A DNA stretch of 64,000 bases from Mycobacterium dioxanotrophicus (GTDB taxonomy: Bacteria > Actinomycetota > Actinomycetes > Mycobacteriales > Mycobacteriaceae). The notes below the pieces were generated by a model. It worked only from the letters and a program-made list of their open reading frames with translations. It ran no database searches and was not told the DNA's origin. A program made the position numbers and the translations under genes. Position 1 is the first letter of the stretch. Each line of letters opens with the position of its first letter. Positions 1-8,852 of the stretch are shown here, piece after piece. The stretch is from contig NZ_CP020809.1 in the NCBI RefSeq assembly GCF_002157835.1, positions 3,472,001 through 3,536,000 of the forward strand, given 5' to 3'.

Positions 1-18
1 AGCTGCAGTCGTAGCTGC

Positions 19-444
19 CTAGTGCTTCTTGCTGCTCTGGTCGGCAGCAGCCTGTGCCTGATCCTGGGCGGCCTGCTGTTGTGCGGCCGCAATCGCCGCC
101 CGTCCCTCGGGGCTGGCCGCGGAGTTGCCGGCCTGAGTGGCGGAGGCCACCGTGGCGCTGCAGTTCAGATTGAGCAGCACGGTGTCGGTGACCGCGGCGA
201 ACTTGTCGCCCTTGATCCAGGGTGCCTTTTCCGAGCTGGTCACCACACACTTGTCGTCGGGCAGCGTATCGCCCGAGCGGGTGGCGATGACGCCCTTCAT
301 GCTCGCGGCGGAGAGCGCTGACTGAGCGTCGGCGTAGGTCTTACCTGCGTAGTCGTCCGCCGATGCCACGCCGGTCGCCAAGATTCCCACCGGAATGGCT
401 GCTGCGCCGATTGCTACGGCGGCTTTGCCGACCAGCTTGCTCAT
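19..444 (-). CDS. Secreted PASTA-like small protein
   Basis: 141 aa. Residues about 6-29 form a hydrophobic Ala/Gly-rich Sec signal ending in an ASA-like cleavage site before DDYAG. The mature part (about 32-95) has the YADAQSAL...GDTLPDDKCVV pattern seen in mycobacterial PASTA-like exported proteins, with two cysteines (CVV and NCS) that could pair. The C-terminal 45 residues are Ala/Gln-rich, low complexity and probably disordered, ending in SSKKH. The start follows a clear GGAGG ribosome site. It is monocistronic and convergent with nothing visible at the left edge. Function unknown; a cell-wall or periplasmic location is inferred from the signal peptide. Confidence 0.75.
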   Translation of the reverse strand: MSKLVGKAAVAIGAAAIPVGILATGVASADDYAGKTYADAQSALSAASMKGVIATRSGDTLPDDKCVVTSSEKAPWIKGDKFAAVTDTVLLNLNCSATVASATQAGNSAASPEGRAAIAAAQQQAAQDQAQAAADQSSKKH

Positions 445-575
445 CGTCCTCCGATCAGATTGCCTTCGTGTCGCGCGAACGACGTTATGATCGGCGCACT
501 GTTAGGACGCTGAGATGGATCTGGCAGCTCTTTGGGCTTTCGCTGCAAAATCGGTTGGCCGGCTGAACCGCCCCG

Positions 576-1628
576 TCAGGAACGAAGACTGGCGACGCGT
601 GCCTCGTTGATTCGGTGGACGCGAACGCTGACCTCCAACTGGAACCGGTCGGCCGGATTCTTCAGCGACAGGCCGGTGAGCTCCTCGATGAGCTTGATCC
701 GATACATGAGGGAGTGCCGGTTCAAGAACAGCGCGCGGGCGGCCGCGCTGATGTTCGTGGCTTCATCGAGGAGGATCTCCAACGTGTGCACGAGTTGGCC
801 GCGGCGGGTTTTGTCGTACTCGACCAATGGCTGCAAGGTTTGCAGGATGGTGGCCATACATCTCGGATGCTGACGCAGCACTTCGGCGAATTGCCATGAG
901 CCGGCTGGTTTTTCGTTCACCGGTGCCGCCACCGACGGCGCGACGGTGACGGCCTGTCCTTGCAGGGCGGGCAGCAGGACCCAATTGACGAGGTCCTCCG
1001 GCAGCGCACTGAGCTGCTGGGCGGACGCGACCAACGCCGAGACCGTCGCGGCCGGCTGGGCCGACGAGAACTGACACATCACGAGGTCTTCGGTCACCGA
1101 TGACCTCACCGACAGGCCTGCCGCGCCCGCCGAGTCGTGCAGGGCTTGCGCGAAGGCGCCCGCGATCTCGATCCAGGACGCGTGCTCGTGTTCCCGGCGG
1201 CCGATGGCCATTTCGATCTGGGCGTCGGACGATGACGGGCTGACCAAGGGCAGCAGGTTTCGCTGTACCTGGGAGAAAGCGACTTCCCAGGGCAGCAGCA
1301 CCACAGGAAACTCGTGGTGATCCGCGAGCGGCACCAGTGAGGCCAGGAGTTCGTGGACTGCGACGTCGGGCGGAGGGTTCACCACCACCCCGGCTGCCCG
1401 GGAGGACACGACGTAGGTGAGGAATTCCCGCACCCCCGGCTGATGGATGTCGGCGCCGGTGGTCAGCACGAGATCGCCTGCGCGGACGAAAGACTCGGCC
1501 GGAGCGTGCTTGATGTCCACCCAGTGGACTTCGCGCGTCAACCCGCGATGCCCGGCGACGACCGACCCCTGGTCCAACGGCGGAACGGTCAAGGCCGCCG
1601 CGACGCTCAGCGGCGTGTCCCGCGACAT
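576..1628 (-). CDS. PucR-family transcriptional regulator
   Basis: 350 aa from an ATG preceded by AGAAGGGA; the longer in-frame extension lacks a ribosome site and is rejected. Residues about 8-125 match the PucR N-terminal sensor domain. Residues about 279-335 form the PucR C-terminal helix-turn-helix (TLEILLDEATNISAAAR, then LNRHSLMYRI). PucR proteins usually regulate purine, amine or diol catabolism in response to a metabolite. It lies 148 nt downstream of, and on the same strand as, the APC permease, and that permease is divergent from the diol dehydratase operon. It is therefore the natural local regulator of both units; candidate binding boxes lie at 3314-3387. Confidence 0.85.
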   Translation of the reverse strand: MSRDTPLSVAAALTVPPLDQGSVVAGHRGLTREVHWVDIKHAPAESFVRAGDLVLTTGADIHQPGVREFLTYVVSSRAAGVVVNPPPDVAVHELLASLVPLADHHEFPVVLLPWEVAFSQVQRNLLPLVSPSSSDAQIEMAIGRREHEHASWIEIAGAFAQALHDSAGAAGLSVRSSVTEDLVMCQFSSAQPAATVSALVASAQQLSALPEDLVNWVLLPALQGQAVTVAPSVAAPVNEKPAGSWQFAEVLRQHPRCMATILQTLQPLVEYDKTRRGQLVHTLEILLDEATNISAAARALFLNRHSLMYRIKLIEELTGLSLKNPADRFQLEVSVRVHRINEARVASLRS

Positions 1629-1776
1629 GTCGTCCCTTCTACTGATCGACCGTATTCGGCCCGGTTGTTCGGCACCGGCGCCGGCGAGACTGCCGCAGGG
1701 CGCCGACACCGGATCCGACGGTATCAGCGCCCTGCCAGGCAGTGGAATCAGGAGATCGGTCGGTGGGTGACGGCAG

Positions 1777-3210
1777 TCACGGAGCCGCCGAGAGCTCCGC
1801 GGTCGCCCGCCGGCTCAACAGCATTCCGACGCCGAAGAACACCAGCGGCATCACGCCGAAGATCGCGGCAAGGGTCGCTGTCCCGCCGACCACGAGGGTC
1901 AGGTTCGACACCACCAGCACCAGTGCCGCGGCCAGCACGAGGGTGGCGGCCGATGCGAGCACCACGGTGCCGGTGGACCCTCCGCGGCGGCGGAAGAAGA
2001 TCACCACCGAGACGGTCGTCAGCAGCCACAGGATCGCCAGCGCCAGGATTCCCAGGCCACCCAGCGGGCCGAAGATCTGCAACACCGGGTCCAGCTTCAG
2101 TGCGGCGAGGACAGCCATGATCACGAACGACGCCACCGTGATGACCAGCGACGAGTTCGACGGCGAACCGTGCCGCGGGTGCACGTGGCCGATCTTCTTC
2201 GAGAAGACCCCGCTCTGCCCCAGGACGAACGCATACCGCGAGCTGATGTTGTGGAAGGCCAAGGCGCACGCGAAAACACTGACGAACCAGAAAGCGGTGT
2301 TCAGATCGCGGCCCACCATCCCGAGGTACTGCTGCGCGGTGTTCACCATGAAGTTGTCGGGATCATCCTTGGCCGCCTGGATGGCGTCGTGTCCGCCGTT
2401 GCCCTCGATGAGAGCCCAGCTGGAGAAGGCGTAGAACGCCGCGACGATACCCACGGCCCAGTAGGTGGCGCGGGGCACGGTGCGGTCGGGGTCTTTGGCC
2501 TCGTCCCGGAAGACGGCGGTTGCCTCGACGCCGACGAAACCCCACAGCGCATACAGCAGGGCGATGCCGAATCCGCCTGCGATGCCCTGTGGGGTGAACG
2601 AGTCGCCGGTGATGCCGTGTTCGCCGCCGCGCACCACGATGACCAGGTCCAAGACCAGCAGGATGGCGACTTCGGAGACCAGGAAGACACCGAGGACCTT
2701 GGCGCTGAGGTCGATATCGCGGTAGCCCAGCCAGGCGACGATCGCGAGCACTACGCCGGTGAGCACCCACCACGGGATGTTCGGTCCGTCGAAGCGCGTG
2801 ATGAGGCCGTTGAGGATGACGCCGTCGTAGGCGGCGACAGCGAGCAGAGTCGCCATGTAGGCCGGGAGCGCGAGGACGGCGGCGCCGGTTCCGGCCGCCC
2901 GGCCGAGCGACTCACGGATGTAGGCGTAGAACGCACCGGCGTCGGTGACGTACTTCGACATCGCGACGAAGCTGGCCGCGAAGAGCAGGAAGATCACGCC
3001 GGCGACGATGAAGGCGACCGGGATGCCGGTGGTGTTTCCGAGCACCATTGCGATCGGCACGTTGCCACCGATGGTCGACAGCGGCGCCGCAGCGGCCACG
3101 ACCATCAACACGATGGCGGGCACACCGAGGTGCCCGCGCAATTTGGCCGGATGACGCTCCGGTGACGTATCACCGCGAGGCGTGTTGTCCGCGTTGACAA
3201 CCTCGGTCAT
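1777..3210 (-). CDS. APC-superfamily amino acid/amine permease
   Basis: 477 aa with about 12-13 hydrophobic segments. The N-terminus has the APC pattern GVPAIVLMVVAAAAPLSTIG followed by GNTTGIPVAFIVAGVIF. An RDEAKDPDRTVPRA loop, typical of APC cytoplasmic loops, follows TM6. The start at 3210 has an excellent GAGGAGGAATC ribosome site; an upstream in-frame ATG at 3270 is not used. The family exchanges amino acids, polyamines or amino alcohols for protons. The gene is divergent from the diol dehydratase operon and followed by pucR, so it probably imports that pathway's substrate or a precursor. An amine permease, rather than a glycerol facilitator, next to a diol dehydratase is unusual. Substrate unproven. 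Confidence 0.85.
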   Translation of the reverse strand: MTEVVNADNTPRGDTSPERHPAKLRGHLGVPAIVLMVVAAAAPLSTIGGNVPIAMVLGNTTGIPVAFIVAGVIFLLFAASFVAMSKYVTDAGAFYAYIRESLGRAAGTGAAVLALPAYMATLLAVAAYDGVILNGLITRFDGPNIPWWVLTGVVLAIVAWLGYRDIDLSAKVLGVFLVSEVAILLVLDLVIVVRGGEHGITGDSFTPQGIAGGFGIALLYALWGFVGVEATAVFRDEAKDPDRTVPRATYWAVGIVAAFYAFSSWALIEGNGGHDAIQAAKDDPDNFMVNTAQQYLGMVGRDLNTAFWFVSVFACALAFHNISSRYAFVLGQSGVFSKKIGHVHPRHGSPSNSSLVITVASFVIMAVLAALKLDPVLQIFGPLGGLGILALAILWLLTTVSVVIFFRRRGGSTGTVVLASAATLVLAAALVLVVSNLTLVVGGTATLAAIFGVMPLVFFGVGMLLSRRATAELSAAP

Positions 3211-3313
3211 GGGTTGATTCCTCCTCTCACAGCGCAGTCGCGGACGGCGGCTGCGTGAAGCTCGGCGCAAGTTTGCGAGAACTGCACGCCGGCTGTCAGA
3301 GGCTCTCTACGAC

Positions 3314-3387
3314 TTTCCAACACATTGTTGTAGGCCACGTCACACCGGTGCCGCCGCGGTGAGCACTGCATCAACATGTTGTTGGAA
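3314..3387. promoter_or_regulatory. Paired TTCCAACA...TGTTG boxes, candidate PucR operators
   Basis: Between the divergent permease and dehydratase starts lie two related boxes in opposite orientation. Box 1 (3314-3330, plus strand) reads TTTCCAACACATTGTTG. Box 2 (3369-3387, minus strand) reads TTCCAACAACATGTTGATG. Both contain CAACA/TGTTG dyads, and box 2 includes a perfect 10-bp palindrome CAACATGTTG. Centres are about 55 bp apart. The position suits a regulator controlling both directions. Assignment to the PucR protein encoded at 576-1628 is inference from neighbourhood. Confidence 0.5.
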
Positions 3388-3469
3388 GCCGGGTGCGGAC
3401 CGTTGTCGCGCCCCCGCAGTTCCGTCGATGCTGAGCGCGTCACGTACGAGAGAGGTATGGGGGACCGGT

Positions 3470-5752
3470 ATGTACCTGAGCGGCAGCGAGTTTGAGCAGG
3501 ACCACCGGCTGGGGCGGATCCGGATGTTGGACGAGCAGCGCGTCAACCTCGACGGATTCGCCGAAGCCGATCCGGAACTGGGGATGATCTCGCATCTGTC
3601 GCCGCACGACCCGGAACCGTCCTGGGTGGTGGCCGACGACGGAACCGTGCTGGAGATGGATTCGACTCGGGCCACGGACTTCGACACGATCGACGAGTTC
3701 ATCGTGCGGTACGCCATCGATCATGCCGAGGCGCCACGGTCGATGGCGATCGCCGAGGTCGATCTGGCGCGCATGATCGTAGATTCCAGCGTCTCCCGCG
3801 ACCAGGTCTTGAGGGTCTGCGCCGGGCTGACTCCGGCGAAGATGGCCCGTGTGGTCGCGATGCTGCAACCGGTCGAAATTCAGATGGCGATGATGAAGAT
3901 GCGTGCCCGTCGCACCCCGGCCAACCAGGCCCACGTGACAAATCGACTCGACGACCCGTTGCTTATCGCGGCCGATGCCGCGACCGCGGTGGTGTACGGC
4001 TTCCGGGAATTGGAGGCGACCGTCCCGGTTCTCGACGATGCCCCGGCCGTTGCCGTGGGCCTGCTGATCGGCTCCCAGGTGCCCGCCCCCGGGGCCTTGA
4101 CCCAGTGTTCGGTCGAAGAGGCCCGTGAATTGGAAATGGGTGTGCGGGGCCTGGTTTCGTATGCCGAGACGGTGTCGGTGTACGGCACCGAACAGGTTTT
4201 CACCGACGGTGACGACACCCCGTGGTCCAAGGCGTTCCTGACCTCGTGCTACGCCTCGCGCGGTATCAAGATGCGGCTGTCCAGCGGCGCCGGGTCCGAG
4301 GTTCTGATGGGTGAGGCCGAGCGAAAGTCGATGAACTACCTGGAGTCCCGATGCGTGGCCCTCGCCAAGGGTATCGGAGCCCAGGGAGTCCAGAACGGCG
4401 GTATCGACGGCGCGTCGATCACGGCCTCGGTGCCAGGGGGGGTACGCGAGTTGATCGCCGAGAATCTCATGGTCATGCTTCGCGGGCTGGAGTCGTGCAG
4501 CGGAAACGACACCCTGGTGTCCGAATCGACGATGCGCCGCACCAGCCGGACGCTTCCGGTGCTGTTGTCCGGGTCGGATTTCATCTTCTCCGGGTTCGGC
4601 TCGGTGATGGCCTACGACAACATGTTCGGGCCCTCCAACTTCAACGCGAGCGACCTCGACGACTATCTGGTGTTACAGCGCGACTGGGGTGTCGACGGTG
4701 GTTTGAGGTCGGTCGATCCGACCACCTTGGAAGCGATGCGCCGACAGGCCGCCGAGGCCACTCGCGCGGTCTTCGAATACCTAGGGCTCGCCGACTTCGA
4801 TGACGACCACGTCGAAGCGGTTGTGGGAGCCGAAGGTTCGAAAGACTTACCCGGCACCGACGGGGTGCGCGTGCTCAGCGCGGCCAGGATGATCGAGCAG
4901 TCCGGACTCACCGTCCTGGACGTTGTCGCCGCGCTCGCCGAGACGGGATTCCCTGACATCGCCGATCGCGTCCTGGGCATGGCCCGCGCCCGGATCTCCG
5001 GTGACTACCTGCAGACCGCCGCGATCTTCGACGAGGACATGAACGTGCTGTCGGTCCTGACCGACCCCAACGACTACCGTGGCCCGGGCACGGGTTATCG
5101 GCCGTCGGCCGAACGGCAGGCGCAGATCGACAGTGTGCGGCAGGCACGCTCGGTCACCGATCTGGTGAGGGAGCAGGCAGGTTTCGCCGAACCGGACCGC
5201 CTGATCGTCTGCGGCCCGGCGCGGGTGGGCGAGGACCCACGGGAGGTCGTCATCGGGGTGTCACCTGCCTTCGGCACCAAGCTGTTTCGCACCCTTTCGG
5301 GCATGACCATCTACGACGCTCTGGAGCAGATCTTCGCTGGTCTCGAGGAAGAGCAGTGCGTGCCGCGGCTGGTGCGGATCGCCGAGAGCATCGACCTCGG
5401 CGCGATCGGGAAGTCCGCAGCACGACTGTCCGGGTCCGGGATCTCGGTCGGCCTGCAGGCCAAGGGCACCACGATCATCCATCGCCGCGACCTGTCCCCG
5501 TTGGCCAATCTCGAGCTGCTCAGCATCGCTCCGCTGATCACCCCGGAGATGTACCGGCTCATCGGCATCAACGCGGGCAGGCACGCCAAGGGCACGACGC
5601 CTGCGCCGATGCGCAACGCCTACACCGAGGAGGCGATCACCGCTCGATACCACACCAGGGTGGTTGCGATGGTCGCCATCGAGCGCCGAGAGTCCGCATG
5701 CCGCAACGGAGATGACAGCACCCCGCACATCGAATTGGAGTTCAAGCGATGA
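3470..5752 (+). CDS. B12-dependent diol/glycerol dehydratase, fused large and medium subunits
   Basis: 760 aa from an ATG after GGGGGACC; the in-frame extension upstream to 3359 looks non-coding. Residues 1 to about 550 match the PduC/DhaB large subunit, including the C-terminal signature ARISGDYLQTAAIFDEDMNV and GPGTGY (about 538-543). From about 590 on it matches the PduD/medium subunit: VVIGVSPAFGTKLFRTLSG, AARLSGSGISVGLQAKGTT and LSPLANLELLSIAPLITPE. In enterobacteria these are two proteins of about 554 and 224 aa; here they are one chain. The enzyme converts 1,2-diols or glycerol to aldehydes by adenosylcobalamin radical chemistry. It forms a three-gene operon with 4-nt overlaps. No microcompartment shell gene is nearby. 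Confidence 0.92.
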   Translation: MYLSGSEFEQDHRLGRIRMLDEQRVNLDGFAEADPELGMISHLSPHDPEPSWVVADDGTVLEMDSTRATDFDTIDEFIVRYAIDHAEAPRSMAIAEVDLARMIVDSSVSRDQVLRVCAGLTPAKMARVVAMLQPVEIQMAMMKMRARRTPANQAHVTNRLDDPLLIAADAATAVVYGFRELEATVPVLDDAPAVAVGLLIGSQVPAPGALTQCSVEEARELEMGVRGLVSYAETVSVYGTEQVFTDGDDTPWSKAFLTSCYASRGIKMRLSSGAGSEVLMGEAERKSMNYLESRCVALAKGIGAQGVQNGGIDGASITASVPGGVRELIAENLMVMLRGLESCSGNDTLVSESTMRRTSRTLPVLLSGSDFIFSGFGSVMAYDNMFGPSNFNASDLDDYLVLQRDWGVDGGLRSVDPTTLEAMRRQAAEATRAVFEYLGLADFDDDHVEAVVGAEGSKDLPGTDGVRVLSAARMIEQSGLTVLDVVAALAETGFPDIADRVLGMARARISGDYLQTAAIFDEDMNVLSVLTDPNDYRGPGTGYRPSAERQAQIDSVRQARSVTDLVREQAGFAEPDRLIVCGPARVGEDPREVVIGVSPAFGTKLFRTLSGMTIYDALEQIFAGLEEEQCVPRLVRIAESIDLGAIGKSAARLSGSGISVGLQAKGTTIIHRRDLSPLANLELLSIAPLITPEMYRLIGINAGRHAKGTTPAPMRNAYTEEAITARYHTRVVAMVAIERRESACRNGDDSTPHIELEFKR

Positions 5753-6108
5753 CTGCCACGTCACACTCGGGCCGCAGCGTCCATGAAGTCACCGTCGAGG
5801 CCGCCCGCAGCGGGGGCCTGACGCTCGATGATGTCCGGATCAGCCGGGAGACGCTGCTTGGTCAGGCCGACACCGCCGAACAAGCCGGGTCGGTCCAACT
5901 GGCCCAGAACCTTCGGCGGGCAGCCGAGCTGACCGCCCTGAGCGCCGAGGACATGCTCGCCGCCTACGAGGCGCTGCGGCCCGGACGCTCCACGTTCGAG
6001 GAGCTGGAGGCGGTGGCACACCGACTCGCCGCGCAGGAGGCACACACCTGCGCGGAGTTCGTGCGTGAAGCGGCCGAGGTGTATCGGCGGCGTGGCTTGT
6101 TGCGATGA
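5749..6108 (+). CDS. Diol/glycerol dehydratase small subunit
   Basis: 119 aa, shorter than PduE (about 170 aa) because the N-terminal extension is reduced. The conserved core is clear: LTLDDVRISRETLLGQADTA, NLRRAAELTALS, YEALRPGRSTFEELE, and the terminal CAEFVREAAEVYRRRGLL. The ATG overlaps the stop of the fused large/medium gene (ATGA), giving translational coupling and presumably equimolar synthesis. It completes the dehydratase heterotrimer. The N-terminal extension of PduE is linked to microcompartment targeting or solubility in enteric bacteria; its reduction fits the absence of shell genes here, although that link is inference. Confidence 0.9.
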   Translation: MTATSHSGRSVHEVTVEAARSGGLTLDDVRISRETLLGQADTAEQAGSVQLAQNLRRAAELTALSAEDMLAAYEALRPGRSTFEELEAVAHRLAAQEAHTCAEFVREAAEVYRRRGLLR

Positions 6109-7673
6109 CCGTGTGGGCCGGCATCGACATCGGTAACGCCACCACCGAGGTGGTGCTCTGCACCGGAGTCGACGGATCGCAGGTGCAGGCGAGCGGGCGG
6201 ACTCCGACCCGCGGTGGCAAGGGGTCGCTGCGGGCTGTGCAGGGCGCAGCACAGCTCGTGCGGCGACTGGCCGACGCCCAGGGACTGGTGGTCGACAGGG
6301 CCGCGTTCGCGCCGACCCCACCGGTGTCCTCGGCCGTCGAACGCGTCCGGTTGGCGGTACGTCCCACCGGCCGGCTCACGGTCGTGACCCGTTCGGCGGC
6401 CACCACCGCGGGAGACGACGCGGGCGTCGGCGTGCCGGTGCCGGTGGAACGCCTCGGCGAGGCGACATCCGAGTACCCCATCGTGGCGTGCGCGACCAGG
6501 CAGTGGGACTACGGCGCGGTGGCCCGCCGGGTCAACGAGGCTGTCGAGGCCGGCCGCAACGTCGTCGCGGTACTGACCGCCAACGACGAGGCGGTGCTCG
6601 TGTCGAACCGGTTGCGGGTTGGGGTACCGGTGGTCGACGACGTCGATGTGCGGCACGCACTGTCGGCCGACCTCGTCGCGGTGGAGGTGCGGCAGGGAGC
6701 AGGACCGCTGCAGCGGCTGACCGATCCGTTCTGGCTCGCCGACGTGTTCGGCCTGCGCGATGACGAACGTGCCGACGCCTCTGCCGTGGCCGACTCGCTG
6801 TTCGACAGCGTGTGTGCGGTGGTCGCGCTGGACGGCGCCACGCGCACCACGATTGCCTGCCCGCAACCCGAACCGACCGGTGGCGATGAGGCCTTGCTCG
6901 TCTATCTGGCCGACATCGCCGCGCAAGCCAATTCGCGCCGCGGCTCCGTCGCGGTGGACAGCCTGGTGATGGCCACCCTGGGCGGCGGGGACCAGGCACC
7001 CGCGGATGTCGCTGCGCTCGGCGCCGCTCTCGGAGTTCCGGTGACCCGAATTGATGCCGAGGCCGCGGCCGCACGTGCCGGCGCGCTCACCACACCCGGT
7101 GTCACCGCAGACGTGGTGGTCGTCGACATCGGAGGCGGAACCGTTGACGTCGTCACCGACGACGCACGCGTCGTTCTTCCCGGCGCTGGGCAACTCCTCA
7201 CCAGCGCCACGGCAACCGCACTCGAAATATCCAGGAGCGCTGCCGAATACGCCAAACGCGCGGAGGCGCTCACCGCCGTCACTGTCCAGCTCGTCGAGGA
7301 CGAACACGGCCGACGGCGGTTCCTTGACAAACCCGTCGACGGGAAGTGCACGGGTTGGCTGCTGACCTCGGCCCCCAGCGGCCTGCTGCCCTTCACGTCG
7401 CGGATCTCCGGCGCTGAATGGCGCAGCTGGCGGCTGGCGGCCAAGCGGATGGTGATCGGCGGCAACGTGATGCGGGGCATCGACAAGGTGGCTCCTGACG
7501 CCGGTGGCGTCCTGCTCGTCGGCGGCGGCGCCGGCGACGATGAGCTTGTTCGGGCGGTCAGCGAACAGCTCGGTCATCGCGTCGCCGTCGGGCGCGGCAA
7601 TGTGCGCGGACAGCTGGGTCATCGCTTCGCGGTGGCCTACGGGCTGGTCGCGTTGGCGGCTGCCGCGCACTGA
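6105..7673 (+). CDS. Diol dehydratase reactivase, large (ATPase) subunit
   Basis: 522 aa; the ATG overlaps the preceding stop (ATGA). The N-terminus carries the actin/Hsp70-like phosphate-1 motif AGIDIGNATTEV (4-15). A second motif VVVVDIGGGTVDVV lies near residue 335, and a Gly-rich LLVGGGAGDDELVRAVS adenosine motif is near the C-terminus. This is the DdrA/PduG family, which releases damaged cobalamin from the dehydratase using ATP. It is about 90 aa shorter than PduG. The usual small partner (DdrB/PduH) is not present: the next gene is a convergent methyltransferase 21 nt away. The partner may be encoded elsewhere or be dispensable. Confidence 0.9.
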   Translation: MTVWAGIDIGNATTEVVLCTGVDGSQVQASGRTPTRGGKGSLRAVQGAAQLVRRLADAQGLVVDRAAFAPTPPVSSAVERVRLAVRPTGRLTVVTRSAATTAGDDAGVGVPVPVERLGEATSEYPIVACATRQWDYGAVARRVNEAVEAGRNVVAVLTANDEAVLVSNRLRVGVPVVDDVDVRHALSADLVAVEVRQGAGPLQRLTDPFWLADVFGLRDDERADASAVADSLFDSVCAVVALDGATRTTIACPQPEPTGGDEALLVYLADIAAQANSRRGSVAVDSLVMATLGGGDQAPADVAALGAALGVPVTRIDAEAAAARAGALTTPGVTADVVVVDIGGGTVDVVTDDARVVLPGAGQLLTSATATALEISRSAAEYAKRAEALTAVTVQLVEDEHGRRRFLDKPVDGKCTGWLLTSAPSGLLPFTSRISGAEWRSWRLAAKRMVIGGNVMRGIDKVAPDAGGVLLVGGGAGDDELVRAVSEQLGHRVAVGRGNVRGQLGHRFAVAYGLVALAAAAH

Positions 7674-7693
7674 GATTCGACCGCGTCTTCCTC

Positions 7694-8311
7694 TCAGAGG
7701 CCCTGCGGAGACGGCCGCAGACTCGCGACGAGGAAGTCGGAGTTCTCCGTGAACGGACGCAGATCCCACGTCGACAACAACAGATCCGGCGTGAAGCCGG
7801 CCTGGGCCGCGTCGTCGAAAAACTGACCGAACTCGTAATCGCGGCCGCTCCCAAAACCGATCACCGCTCGGCCGTCGTCGTCCAGGTGTGCACGCAGACG
7901 GCTGAGCACGCGCACGCGGGTACTCGGGGCGAGAAACGTCATCACGTTGCCGGCCGACACGATGATGTCGAACGGCTCCGGGATCCCACGAGAAGGCAAG
8001 TCGAGCTCGGCGAGATCCCCGACGAGCCAGCGCGGACCGGGGTGATCTTGCTCTGCGGCCGCGATGAGCGCCGGGTCGACATCGACACCGACCACGGTGT
8101 GGCCGGCTTCGGCGAGGTATCCGCCCACACGCCCGGGACCACAGCCGGCATCGAGGATGCGGGCACCGCGGGGGACCATCGCGTCGACCAGTCGAGCTTC
8201 GCCGACCAGGTCCTCACCGGCCCGCGCCAGGGACCGAAAACGTTCGATGTACCACTGGGAATGGCCGGGATCGGCCTCGACCTTCTGCATCCAGATGCTC
8301 TGCTCGACCAT
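7694..8311 (-). CDS. Class I SAM-dependent methyltransferase
   Basis: 205 aa from the ATG at 8311 (MVEQSIWMQKVEADPGHSQW); the longer frame to 8500 has no good ribosome site. Motif I is ILDAGCGPGRVGG (about 52-64), followed by the acidic ribose-binding loop VVGVDVDPALIAAA and a motif-II-like FDIIVSAGNVMTFL. The N-terminal pattern HSQWYIERFRSLARAGEDL is common in actinobacterial small methyltransferases. It is convergent with the reactivase gene (21 nt apart) and so not part of that operon. The acceptor substrate cannot be deduced. Confidence 0.8.
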   Translation of the reverse strand: MVEQSIWMQKVEADPGHSQWYIERFRSLARAGEDLVGEARLVDAMVPRGARILDAGCGPGRVGGYLAEAGHTVVGVDVDPALIAAAEQDHPGPRWLVGDLAELDLPSRGIPEPFDIIVSAGNVMTFLAPSTRVRVLSRLRAHLDDDGRAVIGFGSGRDYEFGQFFDDAAQAGFTPDLLLSTWDLRPFTENSDFLVASLRPSPQGL

Positions 8312-8451
8312 GTCCCCATTGTCGCAGCGTGAGACCAGGGCTGTCGGGCGGTGGGCAGGTCCGGCCCGGGCGAGTTCATCGCGTGTGCGATGAGTTCTCG
8401 CCGCGAGCGTGGTCGGCAATGGGGTAGATGCGATGCGTGGAGGGAGTGCAG

Positions 8452-8805
8452 ATGCCGATCCAACATGTGTTGGCCGTTGTCCCAGTGTCTGACCTGGCAA
8501 GCAGCAACCAGTGGTACGAGGCCATGTTCGGGCGGCCCGCCGACAACAATCCGATGCCGAATCTGGTCGAGTGGCAGGTGGTGCCCGGCGGTTGGGTACA
8601 GGTTTTCATCGACGCCGAGCGTGCCGGGTCGACGTTGATCAACTTCGCGGTCGATGATCTTGAGGATCATCTCGAAGAATTGCGACGGCGTGGCCTTCAG
8701 CCGGGCGAAATCACCGATGCCGCCAAAGGCGTTCGCTTGTCGACCATAACCGACCCCGACGAGAACACGATCCGGCTGGTCGGGGGCTTCCGGGTGCAGT
8801 ACTGA
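8452..8805 (+). CDS. VOC (glyoxalase/bleomycin-resistance) family protein
   Basis: 117 aa. The ATG at 8452 is preceded by GGAGGGAG; the ATG at 8428 is less well placed. It is a single VOC domain beginning QHVLAVVPVSDLASSNQWYEAMFG and ending DPDENTIRLVGGF, the usual beta-alpha-beta-beta-beta repeat. Glu/His metal ligands are only partly present, so it may be a binding protein or a lyase of unknown substrate. It lies 48 nt upstream of the mycothiol-dependent isomerase-like gene on the same strand, possibly co-transcribed. Confidence 0.75.
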   Translation: MPIQHVLAVVPVSDLASSNQWYEAMFGRPADNNPMPNLVEWQVVPGGWVQVFIDAERAGSTLINFAVDDLEDHLEELRRRGLQPGEITDAAKGVRLSTITDPDENTIRLVGGFRVQY

Positions 8806-8852
8806 ACCGTTGGCCACGGTGGTCGCGACGGCGATGTGATTGGCTGGTCACC

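Noticed and set aside
2170..3165. 331-codon plus-strand ORF antisense to the APC permease
   Set aside because: Asp/Glu/Gly/Val-rich translation typical of the antisense frame of a high-GC membrane protein; no domain or ribosome site.
3211..3469. Possible cobalamin riboswitch upstream of the diol dehydratase
   Set aside because: No B12-box-like conserved sequence or multi-helix pattern was visible; only the paired CAACA/TGTTG boxes.
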